Assembly (NCBI RefSeq): GCF_016107555.1
Contig: NZ_JABASU010000022.1
Location: forward strand, 1-52,570
Length of the DNA stretch: 52,570 nt
Reading direction: 5' to 3'
Source: Psychrobacter celer
GTDB lineage: Bacteria; Pseudomonadota; Gammaproteobacteria; Pseudomonadales; Moraxellaceae
Positions 43,395 to 52,570 of the stretch are shown here, in pieces. Numbering within the stretch: the stretch's first letter is position 1; each line of letters begins with the position of its first letter. Both the position numbers and the translations under genes were made by a program. The notes below the pieces were generated by a model that saw only the letters and a list, made by a program, of their open reading frames with translations, was not told the DNA's origin and searched no databases.

Positions 43395-44510
43395 ATGACG
43401 GCGCCGACTATGCCCTCTTCTGTTATGACCAAGACGCTTACTGATCCCATCCAGCTGATTTATGCAGGCGGCACTTTTGGCAGTTATGGCCGGCCATTAG
43501 CACCGCTACCAGCAGAGGTGTTTTTACCGACGTTACAAACACTGCTAGCAGAGCCAGACCATGCCCACCATCTGCCGCCAATCTCTTGGCTAGACAACAC
43601 TTTAATCAAAGACAGTAGCCAATTAACGCCTGTCGATTTTGTGCATTTTTACCAGCTGATACTAGCCGCCTATGCGCAGGGGCACAGACGTTTTGTCCTC
43701 ATCACTGGTACTGACACGCTCAGTTATCTCGGGGCGTTTTTGGCAGAGGCCTTTGCAGGGAGTGATATCTGTGTGGCGGTCACTGGCAGTATGCGCCCGC
43801 TATTAGACAGCGAGATGCTACATACCTATAGCGTTGATACGCATAGCGATGCGTGGGGCAACCTAAACGATGCGTTAAAACTGGCAGCAGCGGGTGAGTC
43901 AGGAGTGAAAATTGCCTTTGGCGGCGAATCTTGGCCTGCACAAACGGTACAAAAAATCCATAGTCATGATCTCATGGCGTTTACTGGTCACTCTCGGGCA
44001 GCCTATCCTGCCAATAGTTATATAAAGCACTTGCCAGACGCCCGCCGCCAACACTGGCTCGAGGACCAACAAGAAGTCAGCAAAAGCATCGATGCTCGTG
44101 CCAAGCAAGCACGTATTCATGCTCTGTATTGCCTACCCAACGATACTGAGGTTATGAGCAATCAGCTACAGGCCCTACTTTCTCAGCCGCCATGTGGCAT
44201 TATCTTATTAGGGTTTGGTGCAGGCAACGTGCCCTATTCAGCTGATTTGGCACAGGCATTGACCCTTACGCATCAGCATGGGCATATGGTGGTTTGCGCC
44301 AGTCAATCGCCTTTTGGCGGCGTGAGTGACAACTATGCGGCTGGCAGTTGGCAATATGAGTATCATGTCATCGCTGGCGGCCGGTTGACCATTCCAGCCA
44401 TCTATGCGCGATTATTGTGGCTGCTGCTACGGTACGACAGTGCTACCAGACGCCGTCAACGCTGGACAAACAATGTCAGCCAAGCCAGCATCACCATCAA
44501 AAAGCGCTGA
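43395..44510 (+). CDS. ansA: Asparaginase family protein (type I-like)
   Basis: A 371-residue protein with both asparaginase signatures: QLIYAGGTFGSYGRPLAPL at residues ~17-35 (the catalytic Thr in GGTFGS) and FVLITGTDTLSYLGAFLAEAF, whose TGTDT holds the second catalytic Thr and Asp, then CVAVTGSMRPL. It hydrolyses L-asparagine to aspartate and ammonia in the cytoplasm; no signal peptide is seen. Length is slightly above the usual 330-350. No clear ribosome binding site precedes ATG 43,395, and ATG 43,425 is possible. Confidence 0.85.
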   Translation: MTAPTMPSSVMTKTLTDPIQLIYAGGTFGSYGRPLAPLPAEVFLPTLQTLLAEPDHAHHLPPISWLDNTLIKDSSQLTPVDFVHFYQLILAAYAQGHRRFVLITGTDTLSYLGAFLAEAFAGSDICVAVTGSMRPLLDSEMLHTYSVDTHSDAWGNLNDALKLAAAGESGVKIAFGGESWPAQTVQKIHSHDLMAFTGHSRAAYPANSYIKHLPDARRQHWLEDQQEVSKSIDARAKQARIHALYCLPNDTEVMSNQLQALLSQPPCGIILLGFGAGNVPYSADLAQALTLTHQHGHMVVCASQSPFGGVSDNYAAGSWQYEYHVIAGGRLTIPAIYARLLWLLLRYDSATRRRQRWTNNVSQASITIKKR

Positions 44511-44574
44511 TTTGATCGGTCTAATTACGACCATAAGAAACCCTTACCATTGACTTTATAAGCCACACATTATC

Positions 44575-45417
44575 ATGTCTGAGATACTCCCTATCGAAAC
44601 CGCCAGCAAAAACCCCACTTACACCCTAGCAATCGCTATTGAGTTTTTGGGTACGCAGTATCACGGCTGGCAGCGGCAACAAGAAGTGCTGGGTGTCCAA
44701 GAAGCCCTCGAAACCGCTATCGGCAAAGTCGCCAATGAGACCGTGGAAGTCGTCGCCGCAGGGCGTACCGATGCCAGCGTCCATGCCAGTAATATGATTG
44801 CCCACTTTACCACCCACGCCTATCGCCCGACTCATAATTGGCTTCGCGGTGTAAACAGTCTGCTCCCCGACGACATTGCGCTGCGCTGGATACAGCCCAT
44901 GCCGAACGACTTTCATGCACGGTTTGGCGCTATCGCCCGTCGCTATCGTTATATCACCCTCAATCAACCCCAGCGCCCTGCTATCTTAAACCATCAAGTC
45001 ACTCATATTTATGAACCACTTGACCTGGCCGCCATGCAGCAGGCAGCAGCGGATATCGTCGGTACGCACGACTTTAGTAGCTTTCGCGCTGCCGCTTGTC
45101 AGTCCAATCAGCCAGTGCGCTCAGTCAGTCATGCCAGATTATTTGCCCATGGCCAGTTTATCGTGTTTGACATTCAAGCAGATGGCTTCTTGCATCATAT
45201 GGTACGCAACCTAATGGGCACCTTGTACGCTATCGGCAAGCACGAGCTCGAGCCGGCTGATTTTTTGACTATTTTGGCCAAAAAAGACCGTACTATTGCA
45301 CCACCGACCGCCTCTGGTGACGGCCTATACTTTATCAATGCTTACTATCCCGAGCATTGGCAAAAACTATTGCCCACCGCGCCTCTTACGCCCCTTTGGC
45401 TAAACCTGCCTGACTGA
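44575..45417 (+). CDS. truA: tRNA pseudouridine(38-40) synthase
   Basis: A 280-residue enzyme making pseudouridine at positions 38-40 in the anticodon stem-loop. The catalytic Asp lies in VAAGRTDASVHASNMIAHF; other signatures are IAIEFLGTQYHGWQRQ, HDFSSFRAAACQSNQPVRSV and FLHHMVRNLMGTLYAIG. An extension of about 15 residues precedes the usual start. It follows the asparaginase gene by 64 bases, in the same direction, as truA often follows fimV in related genomes. Confidence 0.95.
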   Translation: MSEILPIETASKNPTYTLAIAIEFLGTQYHGWQRQQEVLGVQEALETAIGKVANETVEVVAAGRTDASVHASNMIAHFTTHAYRPTHNWLRGVNSLLPDDIALRWIQPMPNDFHARFGAIARRYRYITLNQPQRPAILNHQVTHIYEPLDLAAMQQAAADIVGTHDFSSFRAAACQSNQPVRSVSHARLFAHGQFIVFDIQADGFLHHMVRNLMGTLYAIGKHELEPADFLTILAKKDRTIAPPTASGDGLYFINAYYPEHWQKLLPTAPLTPLWLNLPD

Positions 45418-45524
45418 TATACATATCGATTACAAGCTGTCAAGCCAAAACCAGGTTCTGTATTGCTTTAATACGCTAGCTTGCGTATAATATGGGCTTA
45501 TTTTTAACTGATTGATACAAAATT

Positions 45525-45746
45525 ATGGCAAAAGACGATATTATCGAATTTGAAGGCGAAGTCATCGACACCCTTCCAAACACATTGTTTAAAGTTCGTT
45601 TAGAAAACGGACACGAAATCATCGCGCATATCTCTGGTAAAATGCGTAAACACTATATCCGTATCTTGACTGGCGATAAAGTTAAAGTCGAGATGACCCC
45701 CTATGACTTATCAAAGGGCCGTATCACCTATCGTGGTAAAAACTAA
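45525..45746 (+). CDS. infA: Translation initiation factor IF-1
   Basis: A 73-residue S1-like OB-fold protein: [70 protein letters not shown], matching IF-1 throughout. It binds the ribosomal A site during initiation. It stands alone with its own promoter region (TTGCGT...TATAAT-like, 45,480-45,492: CTTGCGTATAATATGG). Confidence 0.97.
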   Translation: MAKDDIIEFEGEVIDTLPNTLFKVRLENGHEIIAHISGKMRKHYIRILTGDKVKVEMTPYDLSKGRITYRGKN

Positions 45747-45972
45747 TTGCGATAAAAATCGACTTTAATAAAATCGATTTTCTTAAACAGTGATGACGAT
45801 TACGCGGTTATGACAAATCTCATCATTACCAAATGACGCAGTACTTGCTAAGACGTTTTTAAGAGCATTTTTGTGAATGCTTGGGTGGTTTAACAGATAA
45901 TAATAATGAAAATGCAAACCTACTCATTATTGGCTATCAATGTTTTGTCTTACAAGTTAGTCAGGTCAATAT
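45747..45972. other. Intergenic region after infA
   Basis: A short hairpin, AAAATCGACTTTAATAAAATCGATTTT (stem 45,756-45,782), immediately follows infA and may terminate it. I see no gene in the remaining ~190 bases. Confidence 0.45.
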
Positions 45973-46084
45973 AAAAAAGATATGGCGAGACTCGAATAAG
46001 TTTTTTGCGGCATCGAGCGGCGCTGGCACAGCACGCAAGAAGAATTTGTACCAATCTCGCGAATTTATGCTGTGTATCTTTTTT
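45973..46084. repeat. 112-bp element with terminal inverted repeats
   Basis: AAAAAAGATA at the left end and TATCTTTTTT at the right end are exact inverted copies; inside are GCGGCATCGAGCGGCGCTGG and GCACAGCACGC stretches that are much more GC-rich than the flanks. Either strand can be read as a short open frame, but none has a start with a ribosome site. It looks like a small non-autonomous element or a structured RNA; I recall similar short pieces being frequent in related genomes but cannot confirm that. Confidence 0.45.
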
Positions 46085-46120
46085 ATTTAGTAATGACTAT
46101 ATCCGCCATACCCGCATAAA

Positions 46121-46154
46121 AATACCGCTAACTGATGGTTAGCGGTATTTTTTT
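46121..46154. terminator. Bidirectional terminator
   Basis: AATACCGCTAAC and GTTAGCGGTATT form a perfect 12-bp stem around a 5-base loop, with seven T residues to the right and an A-run to the left. It can end transcripts from both sides, including that of the L,D-transpeptidase gene at 46,229. Confidence 0.9.
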
Positions 46155-46228
46155 GGCGCATTCATAAAAACCCGCCTTTATAAGCAAAAAACTTTGATGG
46201 TTTCATGCTCTTTGTCTTTTGCCTGAAG

Positions 46229-47362
46229 CTATTTGAACTCTACCGTAGCCCCATCTTGTATGACACCCAATAGTGCCAAGGCATCCCAGTTGGTCAGACG
46301 CACGCAGCCTGCAGATGCTTGACGGCTGATACGGGCAGGGTCCGGTGAGCCATGAATACCATAAGAGGGTTTACTCAGGCCAATCCACACAGAGCCGACT
46401 GGGTTGTTAGGGCCTGGCGGCAAGATAGCTTTGCTCCCATCATTGGCAGTATAAGTATAGTTGGGCTCATGAACCTTGACCTCTACTGTATGCGTGCCTG
46501 ATGGCGACGGAGTGGCTGTACTCCCTACTGTCGTCGGATAACTGGCAACCAGTGTCCCTTTGTCATCGTACGCATATAGCGTCTGGGTGGTTTTGTCAGC
46601 GACCACACGGCTAACGGGCGCGGTGTTAGGGTTTCCTGGATTATAGACCGTTATGGTCTCACCCGCTGAAAAGCTGGCATTGGGGTTTAGGGTTTTGAGA
46701 TATTTTTCACTCATGTGAAACTTCTCTGCCAATGCCTCTATCACATTTTCATAGTACAAACCCTCTAGCTCCGCTTTTGCGGTAGCGCCCGCTGGGATAG
46801 TAGTGGTTTTGATATCGACATCCGCGTCTGTCAGTTGGTAGCTGACCAACACAGGCTGCGTCATAAGCGCCTTATCACTCGTGAGGGCTTGCCAAGTCTC
46901 GGTATTTAGAGCCTCTGTGACACTTAGGCCATTGGCTTTTTGAAAGGCTTGCATGGCTTTTTTGGTGTTTTTGCCCCAGTATCCATCGACCGCACCCACG
47001 CCACTGTGATGCCAGTTTAATAATGCTTGTAATTTGGTGCCAATCGTCCGATCGATATTAGTACCAGGCGTCCAACTGGCGTCGTTTACTTTTTTTGCCA
47101 TCGCTGGCAAATTCTCGGTGCTGTATTTAATGGTAGGAAGCAGCTTATTAAGCGACATCGACGTTTTGTTATCGCCAGTCAGTTTTTGACTGACGCCATT
47201 GGTAACTGGGCTGACGTCCTTAGTGGCGACGGACTTGCTCATTGCTGCCTGAGCATCGCCCACGGCATTGTCTGTATCGGCGATAACGCTTTGCCCTATC
47301 AATACGGCAGCTGACAAACCAACCGCGGCGAGCGCTGCGCTGACTTTATTTAAATGATACAT
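46229..47362 (-). CDS. L,D-transpeptidase (YkuD) with peptidoglycan-binding domain
   Basis: A 377-residue exported enzyme: signal peptide (KVSAALAAVGLSAAVLIGQSVIA), a PG_binding_1 domain at about residues 105-150 (LQALLNWHHSGVGAVDGYWGKNTKKAMQAFQKANGLSV), a LysM-like segment (MSEKYLKTLNPNASFSAGETITVYNPG), and the YkuD catalytic domain with YGIHGSPDPARISRQASAGCVRLTNWDALAL, where His and Cys in SAGCVR are catalytic. It forms 3-3 peptidoglycan cross-links or anchors proteins. AGGAG five bases before ATG 47,362 decides the start over an ATG 15 bases upstream. Confidence 0.93.
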   Translation of the reverse strand: MYHLNKVSAALAAVGLSAAVLIGQSVIADTDNAVGDAQAAMSKSVATKDVSPVTNGVSQKLTGDNKTSMSLNKLLPTIKYSTENLPAMAKKVNDASWTPGTNIDRTIGTKLQALLNWHHSGVGAVDGYWGKNTKKAMQAFQKANGLSVTEALNTETWQALTSDKALMTQPVLVSYQLTDADVDIKTTTIPAGATAKAELEGLYYENVIEALAEKFHMSEKYLKTLNPNASFSAGETITVYNPGNPNTAPVSRVVADKTTQTLYAYDDKGTLVASYPTTVGSTATPSPSGTHTVEVKVHEPNYTYTANDGSKAILPPGPNNPVGSVWIGLSKPSYGIHGSPDPARISRQASAGCVRLTNWDALALLGVIQDGATVEFK

Positions 47363-47607
47363 GTGTGCTCCTAGCATTTTTATCAGGTTTTATTGTTATA
47401 TCAATTATTTTTATCAGATTGTTTTTTATAATCAGATTATTTTTTATAAATTGTATACGTGAAATATGGTGCCATATCGGTCTGTGAGCATATAACACCT
47501 TTATGTTAATAAGACTGGCTTTCTGCACAAGCTGTGTTAATAAAAGTACTTTTTTGCGGATAACAGGTTGGTTATGTTACCCATCGCAGCCAACTGTTAA
47601 ACAAGTA
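47363..47607. other. Promoter region of the L,D-transpeptidase gene
   Basis: An AT-rich stretch with repeated ATTTTTTATAA/ATCAGATT units (47,400-47,455) lies upstream of the transpeptidase gene. No other gene is visible. Confidence 0.4.
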
Positions 47608-47643
47608 TAAAAAAACCCATAAACTGCAGAGCAATTTATGGGT
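47608..47643 (-). terminator. Terminator of the leu genes
   Basis: On the minus strand ACCCATAAA pairs with TTTATGGGT around an 11-base loop and is followed by TTTTTTT. It lies 110 bases after the leuB stop. Confidence 0.85.
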
Positions 47644-47754
47644 GCTAAATTTATAAAATGTGACGATTTAACAGTCAAGAAAAGAACAGTCAGACTTTAA
47701 ATGAGTCGTCAGACTTTGTATATGGCTTTTTGTAGGACGCGATATCACAGGGCC

Positions 47755-48858
47755 TTATACCAATTTTGCCAAAACGGCTTGTCCCATTTGCTGACAGCCA
47801 ACTTGGGTCAATCCGGCTTCACTAGGATCTAAAATATCGAGCGTACGAAGTCCATCATCCAGCACGTCGCTGACTGCTTGTTCAATGGCTTGGGCGGCCG
47901 TTTCTTGTTTAAAGGTATAGCGCAGCATCATAGCAACAGATAATATCGTCGCTAGTGGGTTGGCCTTGTCTTGCCCTGCGATATCCGGTGCCGAGCCATG
48001 ACAAGGCTCGTACATGCCTTTTCCTGACGCATCAAGACTGGCTGATGGCAACATACCAATGGACCCTGTCAGCATCGCAGCTTCGTCAGATAAGATGTCA
48101 CCAAACATATTGCCCGTCACCATAACGTCAAACTGTTTTGGGTCTTTGATCAGCTGCATACACGCATTATCAGCATACATATGTGATAACGCCACATCAC
48201 CATACTCAGCCTGCTGCATCTCAATCATCGTCTGCTTCCACAGCTCAGTGACCTCTAAGACATTGGCCTTATCCACTGAGCAGACTTTGGCAGCACTACC
48301 TGTCGCGGCTGCCCGCGTTTTTGCCAACTCAAATGCCACCTTGCCGATACGCTGAATCTCGCTTGTGCTATATACCATGGTGTTATAGCCTTGCTGCTCA
48401 CCATTATCTAGCGTACGAATACCGCGCGGCTCCCCAAAATAGATCCCGCCTGTCAGCTCACGCACGATTAGTAGATCGAGACCTGAGATGATTTCAGGCT
48501 TAATGCTCGAGGCATTGGCCAACTGGGGATACAGCTTTGCCACACGTAGGTTGGCAAACAAGCCAAGCTCACCGCGAATCTTCAGAAGACCACGCTCAGG
48601 ACGCTTGCTGCGCTCGATACCATCCCATTTTGGACCACCGACCGCGCCTAGTAATACTGCATCGGCGGCACGGGCACGAGCCAAGGTCTCATCTGGTAAA
48701 GGCACGCCAGTCGCATCGATGGCGACGCCGCCGATCAGTCCAGATTCGAGGGTCAAATTTAACGCAAACTTATCATTGACGGCATTTAATACATCAATGG
48801 CTTGGGTCATAATCTCAGGGCCGATGCCATCGCCCGCTAGTGTCAAAATCGTTGCCAT
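47755..48858 (-). CDS. leuB: 3-isopropylmalate dehydrogenase
   Basis: A 367-residue enzyme that oxidises and decarboxylates 3-isopropylmalate with NAD in leucine synthesis. Signatures: [108 protein letters not shown] and [35 protein letters not shown] precedes the ATG. Last of the leu genes, about 200 bases after the lipoprotein gene. Confidence 0.97.
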   Translation of the reverse strand: MATILTLAGDGIGPEIMTQAIDVLNAVNDKFALNLTLESGLIGGVAIDATGVPLPDETLARARAADAVLLGAVGGPKWDGIERSKRPERGLLKIRGELGLFANLRVAKLYPQLANASSIKPEIISGLDLLIVRELTGGIYFGEPRGIRTLDNGEQQGYNTMVYSTSEIQRIGKVAFELAKTRAAATGSAAKVCSVDKANVLEVTELWKQTMIEMQQAEYGDVALSHMYADNACMQLIKDPKQFDVMVTGNMFGDILSDEAAMLTGSIGMLPSASLDASGKGMYEPCHGSAPDIAGQDKANPLATILSVAMMLRYTFKQETAAQAIEQAVSDVLDDGLRTLDILDPSEAGLTQVGCQQMGQAVLAKLV

Positions 48859-49061
48859 ACTGATCCTTTTTGATAGATTTTTATTGAATAATATTGCTAT
48901 GGGTTTTTGCTAAAACGTACAAAAAGATATACCCTCGCTACAGCGTATTTCGCGGCTTTTAAGGCGCGTCTTTATCCCAAAACTGCGTTAAACATGAAAC
49001 AAACGACAGTCAAGCAGGCTATCTAGCACAAATAGATGACACCGACGTATTAACCAGATTT

Positions 49062-49730
49062 TTATATACGGGTTTCTACAAACTCACCTCGATGCTTGCT
49101 ATCTAACTGTTTACAAAACCGGCGCTGTACGGTACTACCCTGTAGCAGCTCAATGCATAAAGGCTCGGGCGACGCGGTCTCTAGCAAGCTGCCTGACTTG
49201 TTACTAGGTTTTTTTTGATAAGCACGTAACTGATAAGTCCCTGCCTGAGTAAAATCATGAATCATGGCAAAACGCTCAACATAGCCCACGTTGTTTTCTG
49301 GATAGAAGTTGACGTGAATTTCGCGCTTGGCTGGCATGACTCTGGCATAGTAATTGGTCAATCCTGGCATTGCAGAGGCGGATAGCGGCACTATCTTGAT
49401 CGACTTTTTATTGGCAAGCGGCGTCATCTCTGTACTGGTTGGGGCCTTTTTTGCGCCCTCTGCAAGCGTCGTCACCATGGCTGGATTTACCGGCTCGTGA
49501 CTGTCAGGAGCGATGACGAGTGTTTTGTCTATCTGCACGATTTCGCAATGATAGGTTCCAACACACGCGATACTTACCTCGCCTGCGACTGGCTGAATAT
49601 GGCCTGCCCATACTTTGGCATTTTCGGCTTCATCGATTTTTTGATAACCGGTTAATAGCTGGCAGCCTGACATTAAAAAACTGGCAGCAATCACTGTACT
49701 GGTCCACAAAGCATAACGTGTTTTATTCAT
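49062..49730 (-). CDS. Hypothetical lipoprotein between leuD and leuB
   Basis: A 222-residue protein with a lipoprotein signal (TSTVIAASFLMSGC; cysteine about residue 23) and a mature domain containing HIQPVAGEVSIACVGTYHCEIVQIDKTLVI, MPAKREIHVNFYPENNVGYVERFAMIHDF and a C-terminal CIELLQGSTVQRRFCKQ. Two cysteine pairs could form disulfides. No family recognised; it seems typical of the genus. ATG 49,730 is chosen for the lipoprotein signal; an upstream in-frame ATG at 49,772 would add a hydrophobic stretch. It has no visible link to leucine synthesis. Confidence 0.7.
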   Translation of the reverse strand: MNKTRYALWTSTVIAASFLMSGCQLLTGYQKIDEAENAKVWAGHIQPVAGEVSIACVGTYHCEIVQIDKTLVIAPDSHEPVNPAMVTTLAEGAKKAPTSTEMTPLANKKSIKIVPLSASAMPGLTNYYARVMPAKREIHVNFYPENNVGYVERFAMIHDFTQAGTYQLRAYQKKPSNKSGSLLETASPEPLCIELLQGSTVQRRFCKQLDSKHRGEFVETRI

Positions 49731-49867
49731 AATGGCGGCTACTGTTAATAGTAAGGAAGATAAAAACAACACAACGACCCCCTTATTTTAGCCAGTTCAC
49801 CGCCATAACTCAACGCTGCATTACTATTGTTCAGCACGTTGCCCACCGCGGTTAAGAGGCGCTTTGT

Positions 49868-50518
49868 TTATGCTTGTACGTCATTAAATACCCAAGGTGT
49901 TTTTTGTTTCATCTTGTCCTCATACGCTTTGATGGCGTCGCCTTGCTGCAAAGTCAGTCCGATGTCATCAAGACCATTTAACAAGCAATGCTTACGAAAC
50001 TCATCGACCTCAAAAGCGTACTCTTCTCCGCTTGGGGTGATGACCACTTGGCGCTCAAGATCGGCGGTGAGCTCATAGCCTTCATTGGCGAGCGTCGCTT
50101 TCATCAAAGTATCGACAATAGCTTCATCTAAAACGATGGGCAACATGCCGTTTTTAAAGCAATTATTGTAAAAAATATCTGCGAAGCTCGGTGCGATAAT
50201 CGTGCGAAAGCCATACTCCGACAGTGCCCAAGGCGCATGCTCACGGCTTGAGCCACAGCCAAAGTTTCGGCGAGCCAGCAAAATGGTTGCACCTTGATAA
50301 CGCGGCTGATTTAGAACGAAATCTGGATTAATCACGCGAGTGCTACTGTCTTGACCCGGATAGCCTTCGTCAAGATAACGCCAATCGTCAAATAGATTGA
50401 CGCCAAAACCGGTACGTTTAATGGATTTTAAAAATTGTTTGGCGATAATTTGGTCGGTATCGACGTTTGCGCGATCGAGCGGACAAACGATACCCGTTTG
50501 GGTGTTATAAGCTTGCAT
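49868..50518 (-). CDS. leuD: 3-isopropylmalate dehydratase small subunit
   Basis: A 216-residue subunit completing isopropylmalate isomerase with LeuC. Signatures: [90 protein letters not shown] precedes the ATG. Separated from leuC by a small unrelated gene, an uncommon interruption. Confidence 0.97.
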   Translation of the reverse strand: MQAYNTQTGIVCPLDRANVDTDQIIAKQFLKSIKRTGFGVNLFDDWRYLDEGYPGQDSSTRVINPDFVLNQPRYQGATILLARRNFGCGSSREHAPWALSEYGFRTIIAPSFADIFYNNCFKNGMLPIVLDEAIVDTLMKATLANEGYELTADLERQVVITPSGEEYAFEVDEFRKHCLLNGLDDIGLTLQQGDAIKAYEDKMKQKTPWVFNDVQA

Positions 50519-50565
50519 AGTTTTTCCTTAAAATATCGATTACTAACGTAAATTTTTTTGACGGT

Positions 50566-51030
50566 CTAATGAATCTTAAAAGAGCGGGCCATTTGTTTAA
50601 CAATACTTGTCATTTTAGTTTTTTCACTTTCAGGATAGTTCAGATGTAATACTGCTTCCTGACCATCCTTAACTTTAATAACATGATAAAAAACTTGACC
50701 GTCTTTTCTATAGCCGCTTGCTGTATAGGTTTTATCTTTTAACAGCTCGTAAGTAACTGTCATGCCTGTTTTATATCGATGCTGCTTCTCTTTTAGATAA
50801 TCACTATCTGTATAAAAGAAAACAGTTGGTGTATTACTCCCAAAGACCAAAATAGTGGCATTAGAATTGGGTAACTTAAAATGACGACCATCACCATTAT
50901 TTGCCTCAGGCAACCATGTCAATTGATTTGGCACATCGACACAATAAGCAAATCTTCCATTACAGTAATCACGAGCCATCGCTAGCTGAGAGCTACCCAA
51001 TAAGCAAAATAAAACAAACAGCATTTTCAT
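50566..51030 (-). CDS. Hypothetical secreted protein between leuC and leuD
   Basis: A 154-residue protein with a signal peptide (MKMLFVLFCLLGSSQLAMA) and an early Cys pair (DYCNGRFAYCVDVP). The mature part has YTASGYRKDGQVFYHVIKVKDGQEAVLHLNYPES, resembling small periplasmic proteins of unknown role. I do not recognise the family. It is more AT-rich than its leu neighbours, and both flanking gaps are very short (26 and 47 bases), so it is probably co-transcribed with leuC and leuD. Likely a later insertion into the operon. Confidence 0.7.
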   Translation of the reverse strand: MKMLFVLFCLLGSSQLAMARDYCNGRFAYCVDVPNQLTWLPEANNGDGRHFKLPNSNATILVFGSNTPTVFFYTDSDYLKEKQHRYKTGMTVTYELLKDKTYTASGYRKDGQVFYHVIKVKDGQEAVLHLNYPESEKTKMTSIVKQMARSFKIH

Positions 51031-51055
51031 TTTTATGCTCTATAGAAATGCAAAG

Positions 51056-52474
51056 TTAAAACGTACGCACGTCCACAAAGTGACCCGCCAATGCTGCTGC
51101 TGCTGCCATCGCGGGGCTGACCAAATGCGTACGACCACCATTTCCTTGACGGCCTTCAAAGTTACGGTTAGAGGTTGAGGCACAATGCTCTCCAGGCTCT
51201 AGCTTATCGGCATTCATCGCAAGGCACATCGAACAGCCAGGCTCACGCCACTCAAAACCCGCCTCCGTAAACACGGTATCCAAGCCTTCTGATTCTGCCT
51301 GCTGCTTGACCTGCCCTGAGCCCGCCACAACGATCGCCTCCTTGATATTGTCAGCGACTTTGCGGCCTTTGATGACCGCAGCAGCATCACGCAAGTCTTC
51401 GATACGCGAGTTGGTGCATGAGCCAATAAAAATACGATCAAGCTGGATATCGGTAATCTTTTGCCCTGCACTTAGGCCCATATAGGTGTATGCGCGTAGC
51501 CAGCCTTCTTGTTGCGCCTCATCGATAGCTTCGTCAGGTGTCGGGACAGACTGAGTGACATCGACGACCATTTCAGGTGACGTGCCCCAAGACACCTGCG
51601 GCGCAATCTCACTACCATCAATCTCAATTACGCTATCAAATACGGCATCATCATCTGAGTATAACGTACGCCAATAAGCTTCGGCTTGCTCCCACTGCTC
51701 CTCGGTCGGCGCATAAGGACGACCTTTGACATAGTCAATCGTCGTATCATCGACCGCCACCATACCAACGCGCGCGCCCGCCTCAATCGCCATATTACAG
51801 ACGGTCATGCGCCCCTCCATGCTCATATCTTCGAACACTTGCCCTGCAAATTCAATGGCGTATCCTGTGCCGCCTGCCGTACCGATTTTGGCAATAATCG
51901 CTAGCACCACATCTTTTGGCGTCACGCCAGCGCCAAGCGTACCATTGACTCGGATTTGCATATTTTTTGATTTCTTTTGAATCAAACACTGAGTGGCTAG
52001 TACGTGCTCAACCTCAGAGGTACCGATGCCATGCGCTAAACAACCTAGCGCGCCATGAGTGGCGGTATGTGAATCACCGCAGACCACTGTCATACCGGGC
52101 AACACCAAGCCCTGCTCAGGACCGACCACGTGCAAAATACCTTGACGCGCATCATTGATGGTAAACTCAGCAATATCGAACTTGCTACAGTTTTCATCCA
52201 ACGTCAGTACCTGCAGGCGCGATACATTGTCTTTGATACCCGACACGCCCTCTAAGCGCTCTTTGGTCACTGTTGGGACGTTATGATCTGGGCTTGCGAT
52301 ATTCGCAGACAGACGCCACGGTGTACGATTGGCCAACTCTAAGCCTTCAAAAGCTTGCGGACTTGTCACTTCGTGCAGCAAATGGCGATCGATATAAATC
52401 AGGCTCGAGCCATCATCACGCTTGGTGACTTCGTGAGCGTTCCAAAGTTTGTCATATAACGTTTGACCGGCCAT
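51056..52474 (-). CDS. leuC: 3-isopropylmalate dehydratase large subunit
   Basis: A 472-residue aconitase-family enzyme that isomerises 2- to 3-isopropylmalate using a 4Fe-4S cluster. Signatures: [71 protein letters not shown] (first cluster Cys) and [34 protein letters not shown] (the other two cluster cysteines). AAGGATAGCAAT precedes the ATG. First gene of the minus-strand leu set. Confidence 0.97.
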   Translation of the reverse strand: MAGQTLYDKLWNAHEVTKRDDGSSLIYIDRHLLHEVTSPQAFEGLELANRTPWRLSANIASPDHNVPTVTKERLEGVSGIKDNVSRLQVLTLDENCSKFDIAEFTINDARQGILHVVGPEQGLVLPGMTVVCGDSHTATHGALGCLAHGIGTSEVEHVLATQCLIQKKSKNMQIRVNGTLGAGVTPKDVVLAIIAKIGTAGGTGYAIEFAGQVFEDMSMEGRMTVCNMAIEAGARVGMVAVDDTTIDYVKGRPYAPTEEQWEQAEAYWRTLYSDDDAVFDSVIEIDGSEIAPQVSWGTSPEMVVDVTQSVPTPDEAIDEAQQEGWLRAYTYMGLSAGQKITDIQLDRIFIGSCTNSRIEDLRDAAAVIKGRKVADNIKEAIVVAGSGQVKQQAESEGLDTVFTEAGFEWREPGCSMCLAMNADKLEPGEHCASTSNRNFEGRQGNGGRTHLVSPAMAAAAALAGHFVDVRTF

Positions 52475-52515
52475 ATTGCTATCCTTTATTGATTGCTAAT
52501 TGCTAATTGCTCAGT

Positions 52516-52570
52516 TTTTCACTTACTTACTATTTTCACTTACTTACTATTTTCACTTACTTACTATTTT
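52516..52570. repeat. 17-bp tandem repeat upstream of leuC
   Basis: TTTTCACTTACTTACTA occurs three times in tandem (52,516, 52,533, 52,550) and a fourth unit begins at the window edge. Next to it, ATTGCTA is repeated almost three times (52,493-52,511). Both lie in the leuC upstream region and could alter promoter spacing by slippage. Confidence 0.85.

Noticed and set aside
45881..46090. 69-codon frame after infA
   Set aside because: No ribosome site, and its end coincides with the inverted-repeat element at 45,973-46,084.

Overview
The window reads as a chromosome segment of a Gram-negative gammaproteobacterium of the Moraxellaceae, most probably Psychrobacter. Supporting signs are FimV-type polar landmark genes, the style of the queA, truA, infA and leuCDB proteins, PmrAB/EptA-like envelope control, and a very active population of insertion sequences. 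The assignment rests on recalled protein families; no search was run.

There are two halves. Positions 1 to about 36,280 are accessory and visibly AT-richer: a truncated hsdM, a truncated dedA, lipid A/envelope stress genes, two complete ISs that each interrupt a gene, tatABC, a copper resistance cluster, and a wreckage zone with integrase and IS256 fragments. This half ends at a 58-nt 3' fragment of a tRNA-Leu(CAA) gene with its terminator (36,224-36,317), which looks like the right attachment site of an integrated island. Positions 36,300-52,570 are ordinary core genes: dinB, queA, fimV (two reading frames), ansA-like, truA, infA, an L,D-transpeptidase, and leuC-leuD-leuB with two unrelated genes between them.

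Region by region: (a) 1,095-4,970 eptA, response regulator, sensor kinase. (b) 5,027-6,871 corA split by an 862-bp IS5-type element with a TA duplication; deleting the IS restores the frame exactly. (c) 7,146-13,191 two paralogous PepSY proteins, dgkA, a PAP2 phosphatase, an MntP-type exporter and a PmrAB/QseBC-like two-component pair. Several promoters here share 11-bp-period direct repeats of PmrA-box layout (CTTAAC-N5-CTTAAC), which ties eptA, dgkA, a DUF347-repeat protein and an apparently gene-free transcription unit into one likely regulon. (d) 13,320-15,432 the DUF347 gene, split by an IS3-family element with an AAT duplication. (e) 15,746-18,016 an ion channel, a DUF6122-like protein and an ATP-grasp protein. 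(f) 18,192-19,748 tatABC. (g) 19,829-34,093 copper resistance: P-type ATPase with three HMBD modules, a small Met/His protein with a nonsense codon, DUF305 protein, CopB, the Tat-exported multicopper oxidase CopA, a DUF411 lipoprotein, cytochrome c, two small periplasmic proteins and a CusRS/CopRS pair with TGACAa..tTGTCA operators. Inside it a 2.7-kb segment (DUF5676, broken methyltransferase, APC permease) lies between 169-bp direct repeats. (h) 34,087-36,281 mobile-element debris.

The most unusual signal is a dispersed element of about 178 bp in four same-orientation copies (519, 15,481, 34,087, 34,752). Three of its right ends abut truncated genes (dedA, an integrase, an IS256 transposase).
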